Shown one piece after another: positions 25,446-34,072 of a DNA stretch of 64,000 nucleotides. The number at the start of each line of letters is the position of its first letter. Position 1 is the first letter of the stretch. The translations under genes were made by a program, and so were the position numbers. The notes beneath the pieces are model-generated. The model ran no database searches and had not been told where the DNA came from. It worked only from the letters and a program-made list of their open reading frames with translations. Where the stretch lies: positions 62,001 through 126,000 of the forward strand of contig JAJEBW010000015.1 in the NCBI GenBank assembly GCA_022822325.1. The letters run 5' to 3'. The DNA is from Gemmatimonadota bacterium (GTDB taxonomy: Bacteria; Gemmatimonadota; Gemmatimonadetes; Longimicrobiales; Gaopeijiaceae).

Positions 25446-26072
25446 TCAACCGCGGGGTTGGGCGGGTCCCCGGTCCCGCCGGGATTCCAGTTCGGCGATG
25501 AGGTCGGTCGCCGCGGCCAGGTCGTCGGTCACATGGAAGTCGTCCTCCAGGTGGGGCTCGTGGGCCCGTCCATGGCCGGTCCGCACCAGAATCCCCTCGC
25601 CGCCAAGGCTCCGGGCCGGGAGAAGATCGCTCCGCTTGTCCCCCACGAAGTAGGAACCGCGCAGAGCGAGATCCAACTCCCGGGCTGCATCCAGGTACAT
25701 CTTCGGACTCGGTTTGCGGCAGGTGACGAGGGGGTCGCCGCCGGGAGCGTCGGTGCAGAAGCGGGTGGCGTCGACCGCGATGCCGCGTGCGCGAAGCCGG
25801 CGTTCGGTCTCGGCCGCGACCCGGTGGTAGTCGGCCACGGTGTAGAGGCCGCGCCCGATGCCGGACTGGTTGGTGACGACGACCAGGGCGAGTCCGAGGG
25901 CGCGCAGCCGGTGCAGGGCGTCGGCGGAACCCGGAATGAGCGCGACCTCGGCCGGGTCGGCGATATAGTGGCGGTCTTCGATGATCGTCCCGTCGCGGTC
26001 CAGGAAGGCGGCGCGCCGGGGGGCGTCCGGTGGCCGGTGCGCCTGGGGCTCGGAGCCGCGCCGGGGGATCAT
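25446..26072 (-). CDS. gmhB: D-glycero-D-manno-heptose 1,7-bisphosphate 7-phosphatase (GmhB), HAD superfamily
   Basis: 208 residues. HAD motifs: AAFLDRDGTIIED (Asp25 nucleophile, Asp27), VVVTNQSGIGRG, CRKPSPKMYLDAA and SYFVGDKRSDLLPA. The enzyme makes the heptose precursor of lipopolysaccharide, agreeing with an outer membrane. The structural zinc site of the Escherichia coli enzyme (two Cys-x-His/Cys pairs) is incomplete: only Cys106 and Cys118 remain, with Asp108 and Val116 at the other ligand positions, so it may be a zinc-free variant. The ATG at 26072 overlaps the selA stop (ATGA, 26069-26072). Confidence 0.92.
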   Translation of the reverse strand: MIPRRGSEPQAHRPPDAPRRAAFLDRDGTIIEDRHYIADPAEVALIPGSADALHRLRALGLALVVVTNQSGIGRGLYTVADYHRVAAETERRLRARGIAVDATRFCTDAPGGDPLVTCRKPSPKMYLDAARELDLALRGSYFVGDKRSDLLPARSLGGEGILVRTGHGRAHEPHLEDDFHVTDDLAAATDLIAELESRRDRGPAQPRG

Positions 26073-27475
26073 GGGGCGGCGGGGGGCCGGGGGGGAAGCG
26101 ATCGCGCGAGGGCGCGGAGGGCGGAGACGACGATGGCGTCCTCTTCGGGAGCGACGGTGCGCAGATCCAGAATGACGCGCTGGCCGCTCCGGCGGGCGAT
26201 CACCGGGGGATCGTGGGCCCGCAGCCGGGTCGTCCACCCCCCCTCCCCCGGCCCCAGCGCGATCACCGCACTGGGAATTCTCAGATCCGGGCAGCTTCCG
26301 CCTCCCACCAGCGAGTTCCCGGCCACCACCTCGGCGCACAGTCCCCCTTCCCCTCCGGCCCGGCCTTCTCCCACCGCCGCCAGCACCGCCCTCGCGCGGC
26401 GCGCCACCTCTTTCACAGGAGCCCCGATCATGGCAAGGGCGGGAATTCGCGCGCGGGCGCGATCGGGATCGCGGTAGAGCGCCAGCGTCGCCTCGAGTCC
26501 GGCCAGAGTCGCCTTGTCGCAACGGAGCGCGCGGCAGAGCGGATGCGCTTTTGCGCGCGCCACCCCCGCAACGGTTCCGGCGAGCACCCCGGCCTGCGGT
26601 CCCCCGAGCAGCTTGTCGCCCGAGAAGGCCACCAGGGTGGCCCCGGCCGCAACGCTCGCCGCCGGGGTGGGTTCGTCTGCGCCGCCGGGAAGAATGTCCG
26701 CCAGGAGGAGCCCCGAACCGAGATCGTGGATGACGGGGATCTCCCGCTCGGCCCCCAGCGCGACCAACTTGTCCAGCGCAGCCTCGCCGGTGAATCCCGA
26801 GATCGAGAAGTTGGAGCGGTGCACCTTGAGGATCGCGTCGGCCTTCCCCCCTGCTATCGCGCGCGCGTAGTCGGCCACGCGGGTCCGGTTGGTCGTTCCC
26901 ACCGCCACGATCCGCGCGCCCGCCGCCTCGACGACCTCCGGGATTCGGAAGCCGCCCCCGATCTCCACCATCTCGCCGTGGGAGACCGCCACCCCCTTCC
27001 CCCCCGCCAGCGCCGCCAGCGCCAACGCGACCGCCCCCGCGTTGTTGTTGACCACCAGCGCGTCGCCGGCCCCGGTCAGCTCGCGCACCAGCCCCACACA
27101 GTGATCGTAGCGCGATCCGCGGCGTCCGCTCTCCAGATCGAACTCCACATTGCCGTACCCGGCGGCCGCGGTCATTGCGCGGGTTGCCTCGGCAGCCAGG
27201 GGGGCGCGCCCCAGATTCGTGTGCAGGACGACCCCGGTCGCATTCACGACGCGGCGCAGCGAGGGACGGTTGCGCTCGGCGACGCGGCGGCGGATCAGGC
27301 GTGCGAAGTCGTCGTCGGAATCCGGTAGGGGAAGGCGGCCCCGGCGAATGTCGCGCAGCGCGGCGCGCAACGTTTCCACGATGTGGCTGCGGCCATGCGC
27401 GCCGGTCAGCTCAAGGCACCAGGACCGGGCCAGGATGCGGTCTACACTCGGGATCGCGCGGCGTGGATCGCCCAC
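26069..27475 (-). CDS. selA: L-seryl-tRNA(Sec) selenium transferase
   Basis: 468 residues from the GTG at 27475, which follows AAGG with a seven-base spacer and gives the typical opening (VGDPRRAIPSVDRILARSW). PLP-dependent enzyme converting Ser-tRNA(Sec) to Sec-tRNA(Sec). Family landmarks: VVNATGVVLHTNLGRAPL, NNNAGAVALALAALAGGKG, VGTTNRTRVADYARAI, HDLGSGLLL and the PLP lysine in LVAFSGDKLLGGPQAG. It shows that this organism makes selenocysteine; SelB, SelD and tRNA-Sec are not in the window. The start lies 34 bases inside the 3' end of the upstream lipoprotein gene, and the stop overlaps gmhB. Confidence 0.95.
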   Translation of the reverse strand: MGDPRRAIPSVDRILARSWCLELTGAHGRSHIVETLRAALRDIRRGRLPLPDSDDDFARLIRRRVAERNRPSLRRVVNATGVVLHTNLGRAPLAAEATRAMTAAAGYGNVEFDLESGRRGSRYDHCVGLVRELTGAGDALVVNNNAGAVALALAALAGGKGVAVSHGEMVEIGGGFRIPEVVEAAGARIVAVGTTNRTRVADYARAIAGGKADAILKVHRSNFSISGFTGEAALDKLVALGAEREIPVIHDLGSGLLLADILPGGADEPTPAASVAAGATLVAFSGDKLLGGPQAGVLAGTVAGVARAKAHPLCRALRCDKATLAGLEATLALYRDPDRARARIPALAMIGAPVKEVARRARAVLAAVGEGRAGGEGGLCAEVVAGNSLVGGGSCPDLRIPSAVIALGPGEGGWTTRLRAHDPPVIARRSGQRVILDLRTVAPEEDAIVVSALRALARSLPPRPPAAP

Positions 27476-29169
27476 GGGAAGGCCTTTCCGGCGGAAACCG
27501 GCCCTGGGGGAAGGGGTGGCGCCGAACCCGGCGGAGCGGCGCCCGGGCGGGTCCAAGCGGTATCGGGCGGTACCGTGTCGGGCGGCGGTACGGTATCCGG
27601 GGGCACCGTATCCGGAAGGACGAGCGTATCCGGGGGGAGCGTGTCGGGTGGAAGGGTGTCGGGAGGAGCGAGCGTATCCGGGGGGAGCGTGTCGGGTGGA
27701 AGGGTATCGGGAAGAACCAGCGTGTCGGGAGGCAGCGAATCGCTCACCAGGGTGGAGTCCGCCGCCAGAGAATCGGACGCGGCCTGGAGGCTGTCCGCCA
27801 CGGCCGTGTCGGGCGGCGGCAGCTCCCAGACGACCACGGTGGTTCCGCCTCCGTCCCCCGCCTGCGCCACATTCACCACGCCATTCACGCTGAGCTCGTA
27901 GGGAACCCCCCGCACCAGCGCCTCCGCCAGAACCCCGGTCAGCGCCTGCTCGGGCACCCTGAGCCCCGAAAGGCCGAACCTTCCCGGGTCCGCCTGGGCC
28001 GTGTCAAGCTGGGGCGCGGCGCCGGGCGGCGGCAGCTCGCCCACCGCAGCCAACGAATCCACCATCGCCTGCCACTCCGCCATCGCGACCGAGTCCCGTT
28101 TTTCGCGCTCGCGCAGTTCGAACTCGTGGCTGTGGAAGAAACGGACATCGATCGTGTCCTTCCCCGGCGGAATCGTCAGGGTGTCGGCCGGAGCGACCTC
28201 TGCGGCGTCGGCCACGATCGAATCGCCCGCTTCCTCTTCCTCCGCCCCGGCTTCCGCCTCCCGGGCGAGGGTCGTGTCGGACTCCGGTTCCGCCCCCGGG
28301 GCGTCGGCGGCCGCGGTCGTCGTGTCGGTCAGCCGCGCGAGGATCAGGCGGCCGTCGAAGAGGGCGCCCGGCGCCTCCGGATCCAGATAGTCGTCGAACT
28401 CGAGATCCAGGGTGACCGAATCCCGCACCTCGGCGCGAGCCAGCCGCGGGGGGGTGGTGTCGGGTTCGATCAGGGTCAGCACGGTGAAGGTCGTGTCCGG
28501 ATCGGCGGCGAAGGCGCCCTGCCTGGTCGTCGCCTGCGCCTCGCTCTCGCCCGCCTCGCCATCGCGGTTGCGGTCCAGCCACGAGGTCAGCTCGAAGTCT
28601 CCGGCCGGAACGTAGCGGAGCGAGAAGACCCCCTCGGAGTCGGTGAGATTCCAGTGCACCAGGGTGTCGTCCTCCACGACGAAGCGCGCCTCCACCCGCG
28701 CATCGGCCACGCCCGCGCCGGTCACGCGGTCCTCCACCATTCCCGCCACCACATTGGGGACGAATTCGGGGCCGCTGGAAAGGACCAGGTCGAAGGGATC
28801 GCGGAGCCTGTTGCCGAACATGTCGTTGATGACGGGCAGGAGGGTCACGCGGTAGAGCCGGTCGTCGGCCACCCCTTCCTGCGTCTCGACGCGGAGGCCG
28901 TCGCGGGTATGCCGCACCCGCACCCCTCCGAGCGGGGGCGAGATCACCACGGCATTGTCGAGCTGGCCGGCCGCGGGTCGTTCGCTGATTCGCTCGTTGA
29001 AACGGAAAGAGAACTCGCGGGTGCCGGGTTCGACGATGGCGAAAGTGTCGGGGACGGTCTCCAGGACGACGGGCGGCAGCCGGTCCTCGGGGCCGCCGGG
29101 GGGGCGTTCCGGTTGCGCGCAGGCGGTGGCCGCAAGGAGGACGAGCAGGCGCGCCGGGCCGCGGATCAT
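27442..29169 (-). CDS. Lipoprotein with N-terminal Ig-like (Big_5/SbsA) domain and Pro-Asp-Thr repeat tail
   Basis: 575 residues. MIRGPARLLVLLAATACAQP is a lipoprotein signal (Cys17). Residues 26-130 form a SbsA-type Ig-like domain (VVLETVPDTFAIVEPGTREF, SFRFNERISE). A second beta domain (VAGMVEDRVTGAGVADARVE, YVPAGDFELTSWLDRNRDGE) resembles carboxypeptidase-regulatory folds. An acidic region follows, and the last 100 residues are built of PPDTL/LPDT/PPDT repeats, likely an extended wall- or surface-spanning stalk. Proteins of this type are common in Bacteroidota and Gemmatimonadota; no activity is known. The ATG overlaps the valS stop (29166-29169), and selA starts within the 3' end. Confidence 0.85.
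   Translation of the reverse strand: MIRGPARLLVLLAATACAQPERPPGGPEDRLPPVVLETVPDTFAIVEPGTREFSFRFNERISERPAAGQLDNAVVISPPLGGVRVRHTRDGLRVETQEGVADDRLYRVTLLPVINDMFGNRLRDPFDLVLSSGPEFVPNVVAGMVEDRVTGAGVADARVEARFVVEDDTLVHWNLTDSEGVFSLRYVPAGDFELTSWLDRNRDGEAGESEAQATTRQGAFAADPDTTFTVLTLIEPDTTPPRLARAEVRDSVTLDLEFDDYLDPEAPGALFDGRLILARLTDTTTAAADAPGAEPESDTTLAREAEAGAEEEEAGDSIVADAAEVAPADTLTIPPGKDTIDVRFFHSHEFELREREKRDSVAMAEWQAMVDSLAAVGELPPPGAAPQLDTAQADPGRFGLSGLRVPEQALTGVLAEALVRGVPYELSVNGVVNVAQAGDGGGTTVVVWELPPPDTAVADSLQAASDSLAADSTLVSDSLPPDTLVLPDTLPPDTLPPDTLAPPDTLPPDTLPPDTLVLPDTVPPDTVPPPDTVPPDTAWTRPGAAPPGSAPPLPPGPVSAGKAFPWAIHAARSRV
27573..27745 (-). repeat. Tandem repeats encoding Pro-Asp-Thr stalk
   Basis: In-frame DNA repeats inside the lipoprotein gene. 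One unit of about 48 bp (16 residues) beginning AGCGTATCCGGGG at 27623 recurs almost unchanged at 27671, with shorter 15-bp variants on both sides. Such an array can expand or contract by slippage without breaking the frame. Confidence 0.7.
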
Positions 29170-32003
29170 GGGCGCGCTTCCGGCGAAGAGCCTCTCGTCA
29201 GCGAGGCAAGCTTCTCCTGGAGCTTCTCGAACTGGAGACGGGCGGAGGCCAGCTTGTCGCGTTCCCGCTCCACGACGGCGGCGGGCGCGCGGGTGAGAAA
29301 GTTCTCGTTGGCGAGCTTGGCCCCGAGACCGCGCAGCCGGCCCTCCAGCCGCTTCGCCTCCCGCGCCAGCCGCTCGCGCTCCCGTTCCAGATCGACCAGA
29401 CCGGCCAGGGGCATGAAGAGTTCGGCGCCGTCGGTCATCACGGCGCTGGCCCCGGCCGCCTCCGCGTCGCCGCCGCCGTCCTCCGCCTGGTCCGCGCGCG
29501 AAATTCGGCCCACCCGCGCGAGTTGACGCAACATCGCGCCCCGCCCCGCGAGCGATTCGGCCCCCCGCCCCCCCCGCACCCGCACCGTCACCAGGCGTCC
29601 CTCCGGCACGCGGTACTCCTTGCGCATCGCGCGCACCTTCATCACCAGTTCGCGGATCCAGTCGAATCCTTTCTCGGCCTCCTCGTCGATGCGATCGGCC
29701 GCGGGCTCCGGCCAGGCCGCCACGATGCAGGGCGCCCGCCCCATTCTCCGGCCCGGCATCCGCCCGTAGAGCTCTTCGGTCACGAAGGGAACCATGGGGT
29801 GCAGCAGCCGGCAGATCTGGTTGAAGCTGTGGGCCAGCGTTGCCCGCGCCGCCTCGCGCCGGTCGCCTCCGGGACGCAGCCGGTTCTTGATGCACTCCAG
29901 GTACCAGTCGGCGAACTCGCCCCGGAAGAAGTCGCGCAGCGCCTCGGCGGCGCCATGAATGCGGAACTCTTCGAGCTCGTCGTCGGTGCGCCGGATCGCG
30001 CGTTGCAGGCGGGAGAGGATCCAGCGGTCCTCCAGCGCGAGATCGTCTTCCACCTCCGCCAGCGGCGGGACCCGTTCGTCGCCGAGATTGAGCAGGGCGA
30101 AGCGGCCCGCGTTCCAGAGCTTGTTGACGAAGTTGCGTCCCGGCGCGAAGGACGCCTCCAGATCCTCGTGGTCCAGGCGAATGTCGGCGCCCACCCCCGC
30201 GCTCGCGATCAGGGTGAAGCGCAGCGCATCGGCCCCGAAGAGCTCGACCACCGCCAGCGGATCGATGCCGTTGCCGAGCGACTTGGACATCTTGCGGCCC
30301 TGAATGTCGCGTACGGTGCCGTGCAGATAGACCCGCCGGAAGGGCTCGGCGCCCATCGCGTGGTAGCCCGACATGATCATGCGCGCGACCCAGAAAAAGA
30401 GGATTTCGGGGGCGGTGGAGAGGGTGTGGCCGGGGTAGAATGCCTGCAGGTCCCGGGTCTCGTCGGGCCAGCCGAAGACCGAGAAGGGCCAGAGCCAGGA
30501 GGAGAACCAGGTGTCGAGAACATCCGGATCCTGCTCGATTTCGTCGCTCCCGCACTCGGAGCAGCGGTCGGGGTCCTCGCGGCAGGCCATCTCGGCGTCG
30601 CAGCTCCGGCAGCTCCAGACGGGAATCCGGTGTCCCCACCAGAGCTGGCGCGAGATGCACCAGTCGCGGATCTCCTCCAGCCACTGTTCATAGACGCGCG
30701 TCCAGCGGCCGGGGGCGAAGGTGACGGCGCCCTCGCGGCAGGCCTGCAGCGCGGGCCGGGCCAGCGGTTCCATCCGCACGAACCACTGTTCGCTCAGCCG
30801 CGGCTCGACGACGGTGTCGCAGCGGTAGCAGCGCGGGACCGCATGGTCGTGATCGTCGCGTCCGGCCAGAAGTCCTTCGCGCCGAAGCGCCTCCACCACC
30901 GCCTCGCGGGCGGCCTCGCGGGCCATCCCCCGAAATTCGCGCGGCGCGTTCTCGTTCATGACGGCCCGGTCGGTCATCACATTGAGGAGATCGAGGCCGG
31001 TGCGCGCGGCGATCTCGAAGTCGTTGGCGTCGTGCGCCGGCGTCACCTTCACGATCCCGGTGCCGAAGTCGGCGTCGACGTGCCGGTCGGCGACCACGGG
31101 GATTGCGCGGTCCGCGAGGGGGAGCTCGACGGTGGCGCCGACGAGGGGGCCGTAGCGGGGATCGGAGGGGCTGACCGCGACCCCGGTGTCGCCCAGCATC
31201 GTCTCGGGCCGGGTGGTCGACACGGTCAGGTGCCAGCGCCCGCCGGGGAGGCGTCCCACCGCTTCGGCCCCCGCCGCCCGCGCCGCCGCGGCCGCCTCTT
31301 CGCTCCCCGGCGCCAGGGGATAGCGCAGATGCCAGAGCGATCCGCGCGCCTCCGTCCCCTCGGCTTCCTCGTTCGACAGCGCCGTCAGGCAGCGCGGACA
31401 CCAGTTGATTATGTACTCGCCGCGGTAGATCAGTCCGTCCTCGTAGAGCCGCACGAAGATCTCGCGGACGGCGCGCGACAATCCCTCGTCCAGGGTGAAG
31501 CGGGTCCGATCCCAGTCGCAACTGCATCCAATCGCCTTGAGCTGCCCGAGGATGCGGTCCCCGGTCTCGCGGACATGTTCCCAGATGCGCTCCACGAAGG
31601 CCTCCCGGCCCAGATCGTGGCGCGTCTTCCCTTCGCTCGCGAGCCGCCGCTCGACGACGTTCTGGGTGGCGATTCCCGCGTGATCGGTCCCCGGAATCCA
31701 GAGGGTGACCCGTCCCTGCATGCGCCGCCAGCGAATCAGCACATCCTGGATGGTGTTGTTGAGGCCGTGTCCCATGTGAAGGACGGCGGTCACATTGGGC
31801 GGAGGAATGACGATGACATAGGGATCGCCCCCGTCTTCGACCGCTTCCGCGTCGGCGCCGAACCAGCCCTCGCTCTCCCACATCTCGAGGATGCGGGGCT
31901 CCACGGCGCGCGGATCGAAGACCGGATCCAGGGGCGGGAGATTCGAGGCGGAGGAATCCAGCCCGGGGGGAAGTTCGCTTCCCGGCGTTTCCCTGTCGTT
32001 CAC
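29166..32003 (-). CDS. valS: Valyl-tRNA synthetase
   Basis: 945 residues, class I synthetase. The HIGH motif is HMGHG (76-80) in PPNVTAVLHMGHGLNNT, and KMSKS is at 571-575 in GRKMSKSLGNGID. The editing domain contains STTRPETMLGDTGVAV and VTPAHDANDFEIA. A zinc-like cysteine cluster (WSCRSCDAEMACREDPDRCS) sits before the end of the catalytic core. The C-terminal coiled coil (GLVDLERERERLAREAKRLE) is typical of ValS. It starts 13 bases after the preceding TM-protein stop and overlaps the lipoprotein gene at its end. Confidence 0.97.
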   Translation of the reverse strand: MNDRETPGSELPPGLDSSASNLPPLDPVFDPRAVEPRILEMWESEGWFGADAEAVEDGGDPYVIVIPPPNVTAVLHMGHGLNNTIQDVLIRWRRMQGRVTLWIPGTDHAGIATQNVVERRLASEGKTRHDLGREAFVERIWEHVRETGDRILGQLKAIGCSCDWDRTRFTLDEGLSRAVREIFVRLYEDGLIYRGEYIINWCPRCLTALSNEEAEGTEARGSLWHLRYPLAPGSEEAAAAARAAGAEAVGRLPGGRWHLTVSTTRPETMLGDTGVAVSPSDPRYGPLVGATVELPLADRAIPVVADRHVDADFGTGIVKVTPAHDANDFEIAARTGLDLLNVMTDRAVMNENAPREFRGMAREAAREAVVEALRREGLLAGRDDHDHAVPRCYRCDTVVEPRLSEQWFVRMEPLARPALQACREGAVTFAPGRWTRVYEQWLEEIRDWCISRQLWWGHRIPVWSCRSCDAEMACREDPDRCSECGSDEIEQDPDVLDTWFSSWLWPFSVFGWPDETRDLQAFYPGHTLSTAPEILFFWVARMIMSGYHAMGAEPFRRVYLHGTVRDIQGRKMSKSLGNGIDPLAVVELFGADALRFTLIASAGVGADIRLDHEDLEASFAPGRNFVNKLWNAGRFALLNLGDERVPPLAEVEDDLALEDRWILSRLQRAIRRTDDELEEFRIHGAAEALRDFFRGEFADWYLECIKNRLRPGGDRREAARATLAHSFNQICRLLHPMVPFVTEELYGRMPGRRMGRAPCIVAAWPEPAADRIDEEAEKGFDWIRELVMKVRAMRKEYRVPEGRLVTVRVRGGRGAESLAGRGAMLRQLARVGRISRADQAEDGGGDAEAAGASAVMTDGAELFMPLAGLVDLERERERLAREAKRLEGRLRGLGAKLANENFLTRAPAAVVERERDKLASARLQFEKLQEKLASLTRGSSPEARP

Positions 32004-32016
32004 GGTTTCCGGGGCG

Positions 32017-32907
32017 CTAGCGGCGCCTGTTTCGGGTGGTGGAGGTGTCGGGCCGGACGACGGGGGGATTCTCGCCGCGGGCGGCTTCCTCCTCGGCCCG
32101 GCGCGCCTCCCGTCGCCGCCGCATGAATTCGATGCGTTCCTTCCAGCTCATGCGCGCGGCCAGGGTGCCCGCCGCGCGATCGATGTCGGCCATCCGGAAG
32201 GCCCAGTCGGCCTGGTCGCCATTGTAGTCGGGCGGCGGACCGAAGCCGAAGGGCAACGGAATCTCGACGTCGCCCAGATGGATCTTGCCGGGAGACACGC
32301 CCCATTTGCGGCCCTCGTCGTCGGTGCGGGTCCAGTCCATGGAGGCGGCGAGACGCTCGGCCTCGGCCAGGGCGGAATCGTTGGCGGCCTCGATCGCCGC
32401 GTAGACGCGGAGCCGCATGACCTCCTCGGGCGTCGGCGCCACCAGCGCAGGATCGAGCGGTTGCCAGAGACGCGGGTCGCCCTGGCCCAGAAGCAGGCGC
32501 TCGCCGGGCGTGCGGATGCGGCCCGGAAGATACAGCTCGAACACCTCTGCGGCTTCGTCCCCGGCCTCGATCTCGATCTCGGGCGTCTCCGGGTCGGCCA
32601 GATCCTCCGGATTCTCCGGGACGCCGCTCTCGGAAATCGAGATCTCCACAATCGCGAGCGAGCGCATTCCCGCGACCTCGCGGATGGCGGGCCGCACCAG
32701 AACGCCGGGCGGGCCGGGAGGCGGGGGCGCGAAGAAGGGATAGACGAAGACGAGGACCAGGTGCGCCAGCGCCGAGATCCCCATCCCGGCCAGGAGCGGG
32801 ATCCGGCCGGAGGCTCCGCGCGGATTCGCCGGGAGCGGGGACGGCGCGATCGGGCGCAACCCGGCCGATCCGGTCCGGCTTCCCCCAGGCGAACCCTTTT
32901 CCATCAT
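32017..32907 (-). CDS. Single-pass membrane protein with TonB-like N-terminus, function unknown
   Basis: 296 residues. A cytoplasmic Pro/Arg-rich leader is followed by one transmembrane helix (LLAGMGISALAHLVLVFVYP, residues about 38-57) and a Pro-rich start of the periplasmic part (FFAPPPPGPPG), as in TonB-like proteins. There is no recognisable TonB C-terminal domain: the rest is acidic, then ends in an Arg/Glu-rich helix (SWKERIEFMRRRREARRAEE). Two ATGs at the start (32907, 32904) are equivalent. It precedes valS by 13 bases and may be co-transcribed with the FAH-family gene. Role unknown. Confidence 0.78.
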   Translation of the reverse strand: MMEKGSPGGSRTGSAGLRPIAPSPLPANPRGASGRIPLLAGMGISALAHLVLVFVYPFFAPPPPGPPGVLVRPAIREVAGMRSLAIVEISISESGVPENPEDLADPETPEIEIEAGDEAAEVFELYLPGRIRTPGERLLLGQGDPRLWQPLDPALVAPTPEEVMRLRVYAAIEAANDSALAEAERLAASMDWTRTDDEGRKWGVSPGKIHLGDVEIPLPFGFGPPPDYNGDQADWAFRMADIDRAAGTLAARMSWKERIEFMRRRREARRAEEEAARGENPPVVRPDTSTTRNRRR

Positions 32908-32968
32908 GCCGTCGCCCTTCCTTTTCTCGCAAAGCCTGTTCCGGGAAGCCCGGTTCCGGGCGGCGGGG

Positions 32969-33640
32969 TCACGGCCGGCCGGGTCGCGACGAACCGCGTC
33001 TCACCGGCCGCGCGACATCCAGCGGGGGACCTTCCTCCACCGGATTGCGCACCGACGATCCGCAGGAGAGCGTCACCTCCACGAGATCGCCGACAACGAG
33101 CGGCCCCACCCCCTCGGGCGTTCCCGTTGCAATCAGATCGCCCTCTTCCAGCGTCATGACATGCGAGATGAAGCTGACCAGGCGGCGCGCCAGGAAGACC
33201 ATCTCGCTCGCCGGAGCCCGCTGCCGCACGACGCCGTTCACGCGGGCGACCACCTCGAGATCGTCGGGTTCGACTTCCCGCGCATCCACAACGTTGCCCA
33301 CCGGACAGAAGGTGTCCAGTCCCTTGGCCCGCGTCCACTGGCTGTCGAGGCGCTGAATCTCGCGCGCCGTCACATCGTTGACCGCGACCACCCCCGCCAC
33401 CCGTCCCCACGCCTCGGCTTCGCTCACCCGGCGGCACCGGCGCCCGATCACCAATCCGATCTCGCCCTCGAAGTCGATGCGGCCCGCGTCGGGGGGAATC
33501 CGCACGCTCTCTCCCGCGGCGATCACCGACGACGGCGGTTTCAGGAAGATGAGCGGCTCGCGCGGAACCCGGTTGCCCAGCTCCGCGGCGTGACCGGCGT
33601 AGTTGCGTCCCACGCAGACGATCTTGCCGGGAGGTCGCAA
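32969..33640 (-). CDS. Fumarylacetoacetate hydrolase (FAH) family protein
   Basis: 223 residues from TTG 33640. Typical opening KIVCVGRNYAGHAAELGN, substrate block PLIFLKPPSSVIAAGESVRI, divalent-metal ligands in IDFEGEIGLVIGR, then GVVAVNDVTAREIQ, GNVVDAREVEPDDLEVVARV and DLIATGTPEGVGPL. The family covers acylpyruvate hydrolases, oxaloacetate decarboxylases and HpcE-like isomerases in aromatic degradation; the single-domain form most often acts on acylpyruvates or oxaloacetate. It begins 6 bases after the small membrane protein's stop. Confidence 0.9.
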   Translation of the reverse strand: MRPPGKIVCVGRNYAGHAAELGNRVPREPLIFLKPPSSVIAAGESVRIPPDAGRIDFEGEIGLVIGRRCRRVSEAEAWGRVAGVVAVNDVTAREIQRLDSQWTRAKGLDTFCPVGNVVDAREVEPDDLEVVARVNGVVRQRAPASEMVFLARRLVSFISHVMTLEEGDLIATGTPEGVGPLVVGDLVEVTLSCGSSVRNPVEEGPPLDVARPVRRGSSRPGRP

Positions 33641-33646
33641 CGGTCG

Positions 33647-33844
33647 TCAGCCCCTTTCGCGCGTGTGAATCACGGTGCCCACCACGGCGCCGACGCCCGC
33701 GGCGGCGAGGAAGCAGGTGATGACGGTCCACCAGAAGCCGACGTCGCCATGTCCGCCCGCCCATCCGGTCCAGGCGGTCCGAAAGGCGCCCGCGGCCAGG
33801 GCGAGAAGAGCGAGTCCGGCCAGGACTCCAAGAGCCTTCTTCAT
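33647..33844 (-). CDS. Small two-helix membrane protein
   Basis: 65 residues, MKKALGVLAGLALLALAAGA then VGFWWTVITCFLAAAGVGAV: two hydrophobic helices with a short Gly-rich loop (TAWTGWAGGHGD). The ATG at 33844 was chosen because the upstream in-frame sequence is not hydrophobic. It is placed 6 bases before the FAH-family gene. No homologue recognised. Confidence 0.6.
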   Translation of the reverse strand: MKKALGVLAGLALLALAAGAFRTAWTGWAGGHGDVGFWWTVITCFLAAAGVGAVVGTVIHTRERG

Positions 33845-33937
33845 CGGGGGAATCTTCTTTGGGCAAGGGTGCGATTGGCAAGACCGAGCAGACCGGGAAT
33901 TCGCCGGGGCTGCGGGCCGGTCCTGCGGGATGCGATT

Positions 33938-33999
33938 GGGGTTTGCGCGCGCGCCCCCTCGGTTCGGCGGCGTCCCGGGCCGGCCCGCGCAGGGGCCGG
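33938..33999 (-). repeat. 62-bp intergenic hairpin repeat, copy 2 (minus orientation)
   Basis: On the minus strand: hairpin CCGGCCC (33999-33993), loop CTGCGC, GGGCCGG (33986-33980), a variable spacer, then GCGCGCGCAAACCCC ending at 33938. Same length and order as copies 1 and 3. It lies 74 bp beyond the stop of the helicase gene, in its direction of transcription. The rest of 33845-34072 holds no other feature that I can see. Confidence 0.6.
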
Positions 34000-34072
34000 A
34001 GCCGTGGTCAACGAGTTCGTCCCGGAGGCCGGAGGCGGTTGACATCGGACCGGGAGCGAATCCGGCGGTCCT

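Noticed and set aside
27573-27745. Regular repeats that could suggest a CRISPR array
   Set aside because: Units are contiguous, in frame and encode Pro-Asp-Thr repeats; there are no spacers and no cas genes.
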